A stretch of DNA of 13,576 nucleotides, from NCBI GenBank assembly GCA_013115135.1, contig JABANP010000883.1:1-13576 (forward strand), written 5' to 3'. Shown here one piece after another: positions 4,956-13,543 of the stretch. Within the stretch, counting starts at the first letter, position 1. The number at the start of each line of letters is the position of its first letter. The position numbers and the translations under genes were made by a program. Origin of the DNA: Perkinsus olseni (lineage: Eukaryota; Perkinsozoa; Perkinsida; Perkinsidae). The notes under the pieces were generated by a model. That model saw only the letters and a program-made list of their open reading frames with translations. It had not been told where the DNA came from and ran no database searches.

Positions 4956-4967
4956 GATATCGTTGAG
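4956..4967 (-). promoter_or_regulatory. GATATC element just outside the B-box-like array
   Basis: GATATCGTTGAG shares the GATATC core of the snRNA elements and lies 47 bp above the last B-box-like motif. A minus-strand start at the usual spacing would fall at about 4911. The match outside the core is poor. Copies are at 8313 and 11670. Confidence 0.2.
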
Positions 4968-5147
4968 GAGTGACCTACGGCAGGGCCTGGGCCTTGGAGT
5001 ACAAGTCGGAGATAAGACGGAAGAGAATGGATGGATTGGGCATGAGTAATAAGTCGGGATGGTCGACTTTTTTCGTTTCTTGGAATTTAGTGGCGCCGCG
5101 AGAATTTTATGCTACCGGCACGACCACAACCTGGACCCCTATATGTT
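4968..5147 (+). promoter_or_regulatory. Region upstream of the SL RNA gene (copy 2)
   Basis: This 180-bp segment precedes the first intact SL gene and must hold its promoter if that is local. It has a six-T run (5068-5073), CTACCGG at 5112-5118 (a partial match to the sense PSE core CTACCAG, but about 30 bp upstream rather than 45) and TATAT just before the exon. No clear copy of the snRNA element is present at the snRNA distance. Confidence 0.35.
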
Positions 5148-5230
5148 ACCGTAGCCATCTTGGCTCAAGGTAAATATCAGGTCCGCTCGCTAGGCTGCAG
5201 CCGAAAGGTGAATGCCGGTGACGACCCTTT
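5148..5230 (+). ncRNA. SL RNA: Spliced-leader RNA (copy 2, intact)
   Basis: This donor RNA gives its 22-nt exon to the 5' end of nuclear mRNAs by trans-splicing. The exon at 5148-5169 starts A, contains CCGTAGCCATCTTGGCTC and ends AAG, followed by the donor GTAAAT at 5170. It matches the dinoflagellate/perkinsid leader, with C in the CAUYUUGG core as in Perkinsus. The exonic ATCTTGG takes the place of the Sm-like site described in dinoflagellate SL exons; no Sm site is seen in the intron. The intron part contains GGCTGCAGCC, and GGTC (5181-5184) can pair with GACC (5223-5226) just before a five-T run at 5228-5232, which I take as the 3' end. The total is about 80 nt. It lies head-to-head with U2 across the spacer and convergent with U4. 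Confidence 0.94.
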
Positions 5231-5242
5231 TTGTATACCGGT

Positions 5243-5421
5243 CGGTGAAGTTGGACTGCAGCATGAGTGGACGAAATTGGGGTGCAGTTGTACCTGACGA
5301 ACTCGAGACGCAGCATGACTTGGCGAACTCGAAGTGCAGCATTTCAGGAATTTTCTGCACCTCGACTTCGCCCAGTGGTGGTGACAGTAGACTGCAACTG
5401 AACTTCGTCCGACTTGTCACC
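5243..5421. repeat. Short direct and inverted repeats after SL (copy 2)
   Basis: About four degenerate 26-29-bp units (consensus near GACGAACTCGAGGTGCAGCAT) are followed by inverted units. The arms 5320-5341 and 5353-5374 pair at 18 of 22 positions around an 11-nt loop, and GGTGACA (5380-5386) pairs with TGTCACC (5415-5421). Confidence 0.75.
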
Positions 5422-5580
5422 CCCGCACCCCCTGGACAATGTTAGCCCAATGTTTGTCCTGCCCAATGTTAGCCCAATGCTGCCCGTCGCTTTCACTTCT
5501 ACCGCCCAACTGACCGGAAGGCCAGTGCTGCCATGTTGCCTGACTATAGCCGCCATCAACATTGTCCAGGGGGAACGGGG
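5421..5580. repeat. Foldback element (copy 2)
   Basis: Arms 5421-5443 and 5558-5580 are reverse complements at 21 of 23 positions, including a perfect 16-bp run (CCCCCTGGACAATGTT). The interior has CAATGTTAGCCCAATG twice and an ACTG/CAGT hairpin with a GGAA loop. Confidence 0.8.
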
Positions 5581-5686
5581 TCAGAGATTATTGGATGAAG
5601 TAGTACGGGAATATTCGAGTATAGCCGGACAGAAGTGCTGGATATCGTGAAGTGTTCGACTTCGTAAGATGATGAATTGATTAAAG

Positions 5687-5826
5687 TTGCCTCATGCGAG
5701 GCGCCCTAAAAATTGCGACGGGATCCGTTAGAATCTCGCGACGGGAATTGGAGTAGTTTTCAACTAGCAAAAAGCGCATCTCCGCAAGGCGTCATAGATA
5801 GCGCTATTGCCCCTCCCGCAAGGATA
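5687..5826 (-). ncRNA. U4: U4 snRNA (copy 2)
   Basis: The sequence appears identical to copy 1 at 2331-2470, with stem II, kink-turn, stem I region, Sm site and terminal hairpin all kept. The upstream element is at 5872-5883. Confidence 0.93.
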
Positions 5827-5991
5827 GTATGAATTTGCTCTGCAGCACTGTATTGGGGCAGTGAGATGAATGATATCTGGTAATATTATAGGAATGGCAA
5901 AGAAGATGAAGAGCACGTCCTCTTGGAGTATGGCCAATTCTGTAGCCATTCCGTTCTCTGCCATCGTTGGGATTCGTGAATTATTTGAGAG

Positions 5992-6108
5992 TTGGAGCGT
6001 GGGCTCCGCAAAAATTGTTGTAGTTCACATGAGTGCAGTCATGCCACACGGCAATCTTTAGTAAAAGGCGAAAGATTGATTCGCTTTGAGATGACCGCTG
6101 TGATATTT
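5992..6108 (-). ncRNA. U5: U5 snRNA (copy 2)
   Basis: The sequence appears identical to copy 1, including the intact 11-nt loop I and Sm site. The upstream element is at 6151-6162. Confidence 0.97.
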
Positions 6109-6298
6109 AGTACTGCCACCGGGCGAACTTGCTCCGCAGCCGAGGCAGTGGATATCTGGTAGTATTGGGAGGTATGGCGAAAGAATGAAGTGACTCTAAC
6201 TTGGCATTGGCTCGACTCGTCCATAGTCATTCGAATTGATTCGAGTGTGGCATGAATTCGACGAGATCAGGAGAGATTTGGAGAGTATTGGATTATAG

Positions 6299-6474
6299 TT
6301 GGTGCCAGCGCTATCTCTTCGTTTACGCTACGGCACCGCTACCAGAAATTTTGCTGTGGAACCCACACTTGGTAGGCCCTGGAGCTTTACAGTCCTCAGA
6401 AGTCGTGCAGTGAGCTGCTCCGCCCCACGAGAGCGAGCTGCTTGAGCCTCGCCCAACGCCAGCCAGGTAAGTTG
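6299..6474 (-). ncRNA. U1: U1 snRNA (copy 2)
   Basis: The sequence appears identical to copy 1, with the 5' splice-site recognition sequence, U1-70K-like loop, U1A-like loop and Sm site kept. The upstream element is at 6519-6530. Confidence 0.93.
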
Positions 6475-6614
6475 CACTTCAATTTCGCGGAAAATCCTTT
6501 ACGTGGATTGATGCGTCCGAAATTCGCTAACTTTTAGATGGGGACCAAAAATTTCGATGCCGCGCGTCATTGGGATTTTCTGGCATCGAATTGGATTCCA
6601 AATTTGATTGAGAG

Positions 6615-6826
6615 TTGCCTCGTGAGAGGCTCGGGTCCGCCACACTCGGCAATACGTGCAGGGCCGAGGCGACAGTTGAGTTGGGACGCGGTCAGAGACC
6701 AGAGTCACCCACTCCCCTGGAAAAAATTGTTGTGACAGTTCTAGCTTGCAGTAGCAAGCATATGAGTTGTCACACTCATAAGAACAGATACTACACTTGA
6801 TCATAGCCAAAAGGCCGAGAAGGTAT
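6615..6826 (-). ncRNA. U2: U2 snRNA (copy 2)
   Basis: The sequence appears identical to copy 1, with GTAGTA at nt 33-38. Just outside the 3' motif this copy has one more T than copy 1 (CGAATTGG against CGAATGG), which makes the period 3357 from here on. The TATA-like element is at 6851-6856 and the PSE-like element at 6872-6883. Confidence 0.97.
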
Positions 6827-6883
6827 GCGAATATGAGGCGCAGAGGCGCCTTTATAGGAAGAGAGGCGTCAGAAATATGGTAG

Positions 6884-7678
6884 AAAGAGAAGGGAAGGCA
6901 TGCGTGCTCTCAGTTGTTGTATTCCCCAAAAATGTCCCTTTCTGTGTCGTGGGCATGCGTGGATACCGTGCTGGCGTCGAATTTGGTCGCAGTTACCATG
7001 GATGGCAAGTGAATGCGATAGGACTGGCTGTTGCGAGTGAATGGAGAGGGATGCGCAGATTTGAGAATGGTGATAGATCGCGAGAGAGTTGCAACGCTGG
7101 CATCACCACAGAAAGTCGATTTTTGTCGGCGGGAGTTGAATGGACAGCGTAAGAGAATGGCTGGGTGATTCTCGTTGGATTGTCTATGATTGGTGTGCGA
7201 AAAGTTGGGCCTAAAATCGTGGTGATACGGTGCGAAATAAAAAAAAGAGAGAATAATAAATAATAATTATTTTTTGTAATTGCTGTGTCACCAGTCACCA
7301 CAATTTTCTGTGTGGTGGATGAGAAATTCATTAGGTTGACAGTGGTTCTTCACTGTAGTCCAATGGTAAATTTGTGGTGATACGGGGAATGTTGGTTATC
7401 GGGTGAGCATCGCATGATAAGTACCAATCGCTGCGGATATACCGTGGAATTCGAGATAAGGCTCCCGTGGCCGGTGAATTGTTCCGAGCTGAGAGTGATG
7501 CTGCTTGTCGGAGAGAATTGGATGGACTTGAGGTGCGCGAGAGGAAAATTGGCGGTATGGCTGGAGAACGCGTGAGCTGAGGATTCCGGTGGTGTGAGCA
7601 AATTGGAGAGTGCGCGGGTGAATTCGGAGAAATCGCGAGGAAATGGTCAGTGGTGTGTGGGAAATGGAGACCGCGGGG
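6884..7678. other. Spacer upstream of U2: no gene recognised (copy 2)
   Basis: Same content as 3527-4321: AT-rich core with inverted arms (7213-7307) and small hairpins, no recognisable gene. Confidence 0.6.
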
Positions 7679-8266
7679 GTTGAACTCGGCTGCTTCGGTT
7701 ACCGCAGCGTGTAATAAAGGTGTTGTCGGATAGGCCAGCGTAGAATGAAGTCGGCGAGAATCGAACTTGAGTGGGAATGCGGAGGTAGGCGGGATGGATC
7801 CTGGGTGTTTCGGTTACCGCAGCATGGGATGGAGTTGGTGGGAGTTGAACTTCCCTAAAGGTGAGCAGTTCGGTGGGATCGAACCCACGTGTTCCCGGGT
7901 AGCCAGCGCGGAGTGAAGTGGGTGGTAATTGAGCATGAGTGGGGAATGCGCAGCTAGTGAGGATCGAACTCGGGTGTTTCGGTTACCGCAGCATGGGATG
8001 GAGTTGGTGGGAGTTGAACTTCCTTAAAGGTGAGCAGATTGAACCTGCGTGATCTCTAAGGGCCCAGAATGGAGTGAAGTCACCGAGAATTGAACTCGCG
8101 TGAGGAATGCGCAGCTACAGGGATCGATCCTGGTCGTTTCGATTTCCTCAGCGTGGAATGAAGTCGGTGAGAATCGAACTCGAGTGGCGAGAGTGTGGTC
8201 CGCAGGGATTGAACCTGGGTCGTTCGCATGAAAGATAGCCTGAATGTCTCCAACTGGGATTGAACC
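7679..8266 (-). repeat. Array of T-arm / B-box-like motifs (copy 2)
   Basis: Second copy of the array at 4322-4909, with the same motifs and the same 34/50-bp alternation. Confidence 0.65.
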
Positions 8267-8504
8267 TGCGCCCGGTTGGGTTGGACAGTGTCAATTACGA
8301 GGAAGACTGGAGGATATCGTTGAGGAGTGACCTACGGCAGGGCCTGGGCCTTGGAGTACAAGTCGGAGATAAGACGGAAGAGAATGGATGGATTGGGCAT
8401 GAGTAATAAGTCGGGATGGTCGACTTTTTTCGTTTCTTGGAATTTAGTGGCGCCGCGAGAATTTTATGCTACCGGCACGACCACAACCTGGACCCCTATA
8501 TGTT

Positions 8505-8587
8505 ACCGTAGCCATCTTGGCTCAAGGTAAATATCAGGTCCGCTCGCTAGGCTGCAGCCGAAAGGTGAATGCCGGTGACGACCCTTT
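8505..8587 (+). ncRNA. SL RNA: Spliced-leader RNA (copy 3, intact)
   Basis: Identical in sequence to the gene at 5148. The exon is 8505-8526, the donor GT starts at 8527 and the T run is at 8585-8589. Confidence 0.94.
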
Positions 8588-8599
8588 TTGTATACCGGT

Positions 8600-8778
8600 C
8601 GGTGAAGTTGGACTGCAGCATGAGTGGACGAAATTGGGGTGCAGTTGTACCTGACGAACTCGAGACGCAGCATGACTTGGCGAACTCGAAGTGCAGCATT
8701 TCAGGAATTTTCTGCACCTCGACTTCGCCCAGTGGTGGTGACAGTAGACTGCAACTGAACTTCGTCCGACTTGTCACC
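8600..8778. repeat. Short direct and inverted repeats after SL (copy 3)
   Basis: Same as 5243-5421, with paired arms at 8677-8698 and 8710-8731. Confidence 0.75.
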
Positions 8779-8937
8779 CCCGCACCCCCTGGACAATGTT
8801 AGCCCAATGTTTGTCCTGCCCAATGTTAGCCCAATGCTGCCCGTCGCTTTCACTTCTACCGCCCAACTGACCGGAAGGCCAGTGCTGCCATGTTGCCTGA
8901 CTATAGCCGCCATCAACATTGTCCAGGGGGAACGGGG
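8778..8937. repeat. Foldback element (copy 3)
   Basis: Same as 5421-5580, with arms at 8778-8800 and 8915-8937. Confidence 0.8.
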
Positions 8938-9043
8938 TCAGAGATTATTGGATGAAGTAGTACGGGAATATTCGAGTATAGCCGGACAGAAGTGCTGGAT
9001 ATCGTGAAGTGTTCGACTTCGTAAGATGATGAATTGATTAAAG

Positions 9044-9183
9044 TTGCCTCATGCGAGGCGCCCTAAAAATTGCGACGGGATCCGTTAGAATCTCGCGACG
9101 GGAATTGGAGTAGTTTTCAACTAGCAAAAAGCGCATCTCCGCAAGGCGTCATAGATAGCGCTATTGCCCCTCCCGCAAGGATA
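9044..9183 (-). ncRNA. U4: U4 snRNA (copy 3)
   Basis: The sequence appears identical to copies 1 and 2. The upstream element is at 9229-9240. Confidence 0.93.
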
Positions 9184-9348
9184 GTATGAATTTGCTCTGC
9201 AGCACTGTATTGGGGCAGTGAGATGAATGATATCTGGTAATATTATAGGAATGGCAAAGAAGATGAAGAGCACGTCCTCTTGGAGTATGGCCAATTCTGT
9301 AGCCATTCCGTTCTCTGCCATCGTTGGGATTCGTGAATTATTTGAGAG

Positions 9349-9465
9349 TTGGAGCGTGGGCTCCGCAAAAATTGTTGTAGTTCACATGAGTGCAGTCATG
9401 CCACACGGCAATCTTTAGTAAAAGGCGAAAGATTGATTCGCTTTGAGATGACCGCTGTGATATTT
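9349..9465 (-). ncRNA. U5: U5 snRNA (copy 3)
   Basis: The sequence appears identical to copies 1 and 2, with loop I intact. The upstream element is at 9508-9519. Confidence 0.97.
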
Positions 9466-9655
9466 AGTACTGCCACCGGGCGAACTTGCTCCGCAGCCGA
9501 GGCAGTGGATATCTGGTAGTATTGGGAGGTATGGCGAAAGAATGAAGTGACTCTAACTTGGCATTGGCTCGACTCGTCCATAGTCATTCGAATTGATTCG
9601 AGTGTGGCATGAATTCGACGAGATCAGGAGAGATTTGGAGAGTATTGGATTATAG

Positions 9656-9831
9656 TTGGTGCCAGCGCTATCTCTTCGTTTACGCTACGGCACCGCTACC
9701 AGAAATTTTGCTGTGGAACCCACACTTGGTAGGCCCTGGAGCTTTACAGTCCTCAGAAGTCGTGCAGTGAGCTGCTCCGCCCCACGAGAGCGAGCTGCTT
9801 GAGCCTCGCCCAACGCCAGCCAGGTAAGTTG
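9656..9831 (-). ncRNA. U1: U1 snRNA (copy 3)
   Basis: The sequence appears identical to copies 1 and 2. The upstream element is at 9876-9887. Confidence 0.93.
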
Positions 9832-9971
9832 CACTTCAATTTCGCGGAAAATCCTTTACGTGGATTGATGCGTCCGAAATTCGCTAACTTTTAGATGGGG
9901 ACCAAAAATTTCGATGCCGCGCGTCATTGGGATTTTCTGGCATCGAATTGGATTCCAAATTTGATTGAGAG

Positions 9972-10183
9972 TTGCCTCGTGAGAGGCTCGGGTCCGCCAC
10001 ACTCGGCAATACGTGCAGGGCCGAGGCGACAGTTGAGTTGGGACGCGGTCAGAGACCAGAGTCACCCACTCCCCTGGAAAAAATTGTTGTGACAGTTCTA
10101 GCTTGCAGTAGCAAGCATATGAGTTGTCACACTCATAAGAACAGATACTACACTTGATCATAGCCAAAAGGCCGAGAAGGTAT
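9972..10183 (-). ncRNA. U2: U2 snRNA (copy 3)
   Basis: The sequence appears identical to copy 2. The TATA-like element is at 10208-10213 and the PSE-like element at 10229-10240. Confidence 0.97.
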
Positions 10184-10240
10184 GCGAATATGAGGCGCAG
10201 AGGCGCCTTTATAGGAAGAGAGGCGTCAGAAATATGGTAG

Positions 10241-11035
10241 AAAGAGAAGGGAAGGCATGCGTGCTCTCAGTTGTTGTATTCCCCAAAAATGTCCCTTTCT
10301 GTGTCGTGGGCATGCGTGGATACCGTGCTGGCGTCGAATTTGGTCGCAGTTACCATGGATGGCAAGTGAATGCGATAGGACTGGCTGTTGCGAGTGAATG
10401 GAGAGGGATGCGCAGATTTGAGAATGGTGATAGATCGCGAGAGAGTTGCAACGCTGGCATCACCACAGAAAGTCGATTTTTGTCGGCGGGAGTTGAATGG
10501 ACAGCGTAAGAGAATGGCTGGGTGATTCTCGTTGGATTGTCTATGATTGGTGTGCGAAAAGTTGGGCCTAAAATCGTGGTGATACGGTGCGAAATAAAAA
10601 AAAGAGAGAATAATAAATAATAATTATTTTTTGTAATTGCTGTGTCACCAGTCACCACAATTTTCTGTGTGGTGGATGAGAAATTCATTAGGTTGACAGT
10701 GGTTCTTCACTGTAGTCCAATGGTAAATTTGTGGTGATACGGGGAATGTTGGTTATCGGGTGAGCATCGCATGATAAGTACCAATCGCTGCGGATATACC
10801 GTGGAATTCGAGATAAGGCTCCCGTGGCCGGTGAATTGTTCCGAGCTGAGAGTGATGCTGCTTGTCGGAGAGAATTGGATGGACTTGAGGTGCGCGAGAG
10901 GAAAATTGGCGGTATGGCTGGAGAACGCGTGAGCTGAGGATTCCGGTGGTGTGAGCAAATTGGAGAGTGCGCGGGTGAATTCGGAGAAATCGCGAGGAAA
11001 TGGTCAGTGGTGTGTGGGAAATGGAGACCGCGGGG
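10241..11035. other. Spacer upstream of U2: no gene recognised (copy 3)
   Basis: Same content as the earlier spacers, with the inverted arms framing the AT-rich core at 10570-10664. Confidence 0.6.
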
Positions 11036-11623
11036 GTTGAACTCGGCTGCTTCGGTTACCGCAGCGTGTAATAAAGGTGTTGTCGGATAGGCCAGCGTAG
11101 AATGAAGTCGGCGAGAATCGAACTTGAGTGGGAATGCGGAGGTAGGCGGGATGGATCCTGGGTGTTTCGGTTACCGCAGCATGGGATGGAGTTGGTGGGA
11201 GTTGAACTTCCCTAAAGGTGAGCAGTTCGGTGGGATCGAACCCACGTGTTCCCGGGCAGCCAGCGCGGAGTGAAGTGGGTGGTAATTGAGCATGAGTGGG
11301 GAATGCGCAGCTAGTGAGGATCGAACTCGGGTGTTTCGGTTACCGCAGCATGGGATGGAGTTGGTGGGAGTTGAACTTCCTTAAAGGTGAGCAGATTGAA
11401 CCTGCGTGATCTCTAAGGGCCCAGAATGGAGTGAAGTCACCGAGAATTGAACTCGCGTGAGGAATGCGCAGCTACAGGGATCGATCCTGGTCGTTCTGAT
11501 TTCCTCAGCGTGGAATGAAGTCGGTGAGAATCGAACTCGAGTGGCGAGAGTGTGGTCCGCAGGGATTGAACCTGGGTCGTTCGCATGAAAGATAGCCTGA
11601 ATGTCTCCAACTGGGATTGAACC
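11036..11623 (-). repeat. Array of T-arm / B-box-like motifs (copy 3)
   Basis: Third copy of the array. It differs from the others by small changes, for example CCCGGGCAGCC for CCCGGGTAGCC near 11250 and TTCTGATT for TTTCGATT near 11494. Confidence 0.65.
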
Positions 11624-11861
11624 TGCGCCCGGTTGGGTTGGACAGTGTCAATTACGAGGAAGACTGGAGGATATCGTTGAGGAGTGACCTACGGCAGGGC
11701 CTGGGCCTTGGAGTACAAGTCGGAGATAAGACGGAAGAGAATGGATGGATTGGGCATGAGTAATAAGTCGGGATGGTCGACTTTTTTCGTTTCTTGGAAT
11801 TTAGTGGCGCCGCGAGAATTTTATGCTACCGGCACGACCACAACCTGGACCCCTATATGTT

Positions 11862-11944
11862 ACCGTAGCCATCTTGGCTCAAGGTAAATATCAGGTCCGC
11901 TCGCTAGGCTGCAGCCGAAAGGTGAATGCCGGTGACGACCCTTT
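11862..11944 (+). ncRNA. SL RNA: Spliced-leader RNA (copy 4, intact)
   Basis: Exon 11862-11883, donor GT at 11884 and T run 11942-11946, identical to the two preceding intact genes. Confidence 0.94.
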
Positions 11945-11956
11945 TTGTATACCGGT

Positions 11957-12135
11957 CGGTGAAGTTGGACTGCAGCATGAGTGGACGAAATTGGGGTGCA
12001 GTTGTACCTGACGAACTCGAGACGCAGATGATTCTGGCGAACTCGAAGTGCAGCATTTCAGGAATTTTCTGCACCTCGACTTCGCCCAGTGGTGGTGACA
12101 GTAGACTGCAACTGAACTTCGTCCGACTTGTCACC
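11957..12135. repeat. Short direct and inverted repeats after SL (copy 4)
   Basis: Same layout as 5243-5421. One unit is changed: CGCAGATGATTCTGGCG near 12024 replaces CGCAGCATGACTTGGCG of copies 2 and 3. Confidence 0.7.
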
Positions 12136-12294
12136 CCCGCACCCCCCTGGACAATGTTAGCCCAATGTTTGTCCTGCCCAATGTTAGCCCAATGCTGCCC
12201 GTCGCTTTCACTTCTACCGCCCAACTGACCGGAAGGCCAGTGCTGCCATGTTGCCTGACTATAGCCGCCATCAACATTGTCCAGGGGAACGGGG
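12135..12294. repeat. Foldback element (copy 4)
   Basis: The left arm has six Cs before TGG and the right arm four Gs after CCA, so arm lengths differ slightly from copies 2 and 3. The stem core (TGGACAATGTT / AACATTGTCCA) is kept. Confidence 0.75.
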
Positions 12295-12400
12295 TCAGAG
12301 ATTATTGGATGAAGTAGTACGGGAATATTCGAGTATAGCCGGACAGAAGTGCTGGATATCGTGAAGTGTCTGACTTCGTAAGATGATGAATTGATTAAAG

Positions 12401-12540
12401 TTGCCTCATGCGAGGCGCCCTAAAAATTGCGACGGGATCCGTTAGAATCTCGCGACGGGAATTGGAGTAGTTTTCAACTAGCAAAAAGCGCATCTCCGCA
12501 AGGCGTCATAGATAGCGCTATTGCCCCTCCCGCAAGGATA
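12401..12540 (-). ncRNA. U4: U4 snRNA (copy 4)
   Basis: The sequence appears identical to the other copies. Just outside the 3' end there is a TTCG to TCTG change (near 12368-12371). The upstream element is at 12586-12597. Confidence 0.92.
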
Positions 12541-12705
12541 GTATGAATTTGCTCTGCAGCACTGTATTGGGGCAGTGAGATGAATGATATCTGGTAATAT
12601 TATAGGAATGGCAAAGAAGATGAAGAGCACGTCCTCTTGGAGTATGGCCAATTCTGTAGCCATTCCGTTCTCTGCCATCGTTGGGATTCGTGAATTATTT
12701 GAGAG

Positions 12706-12823
12706 TTGGAGCGTGGGCTCCGCAAAAATTGTTGTAGTTCACATGAGTGCAGTCATGCCACACGGCAATCTTTAGTAAAAAGGCGAAAGATTGATTCGCT
12801 TTGAGATGACCGCTGTGATATTT
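12706..12823 (-). ncRNA. U5: U5 snRNA (copy 4) with one extra base in loop I
   Basis: Same as the other copies except that the A run on the plus strand near 12777-12781 has five bases instead of four. The RNA would read CGCCTTTTTACT, with a 12-nt loop I. That loop is invariant in length across eukaryotes, so this copy is either non-functional or carries a homopolymer sequencing error. Other one-base changes in copy 4 favour error, but this cannot be decided here. Confidence 0.85.
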
Positions 12824-13013
12824 AGTACTGCCACCGGGCGAACTTGCTCCGCAGCCGAGGCAGTGGATATCTGGTAGTATTGGGAGGTATGGCGAAAGAA
12901 TGAAGTGACTCTAACTTGGCATTGGCTCGACTCGTCCATAGTCATTCGAATTGATTCGAGTGTGGCATGAATTCGACGAGATCAGGAGAGATTTGGAGAG
13001 TATTGGATTATAG

Positions 13014-13190
13014 TTGGTGCCAGCGCTATCTCTTCGTTTACGCTACGGCACCGCTACCAGAAATTTTGCTGTGGAACCCACACTTGGTAGGCCCTGGAGC
13101 TTTACAGTCCCTCAGAAGTCGTGCAGTGAGCTGCTCCGCCCCACGAGAGCGAGCTGCTTGAGCCTCGCCCAACGCCAGCCAGGTAAGTTG
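13014..13190 (-). ncRNA. U1: U1 snRNA (copy 4) with one extra base
   Basis: Same as the other copies except for an extra C near 13109-13111 (CAGTCCCTCAG for CAGTCCTCAG), which changes the 3' side of stem-loop II. The 5' recognition sequence, Sm site and terminal stem are unchanged. Confidence 0.88.
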
Positions 13191-13330
13191 CACTTCAATT
13201 TCGCGGAAAATCCTTTACGTGGATTGATGCGTCCGAAATTCGCTAACTTTTAGATGGGGACCAAAAATTTCGATGCCGCGCGTCATTGGGATTTTCTGGC
13301 ATCGAATTGGATTCCAAATTTGATTGAGAG

Positions 13331-13543
13331 TTGCCTCGTGAGAGGCTCGGGTCCGCCACACTCGGCAATACGTGCAGGGCTGAGGCGACAGTTGAGTTGG
13401 GACGCGGTCAGAGACCAGAGTCACCCACTCCCCTGGAAAAAAATTGTTGTGACAGTTCTAGCTTGCAGTAGCAAGCATATGAGTTGTCACACTCATAAGA
13501 ACAGATACTACACTTGATCATAGCCAAAAGGCCGAGAAGGTAT
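13331..13543 (-). ncRNA. U2: U2 snRNA (copy 4) with two small changes
   Basis: Same as the other copies except for C to T at 13381, which breaks one pair of the stem-loop IV-like hairpin, and an extra A near 13437-13443, which makes the Sm site seven Ts long. The branch-point recognition region is intact. The TATA-like element is at 13568-13573; the PSE-like element lies beyond the window. Confidence 0.93.
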
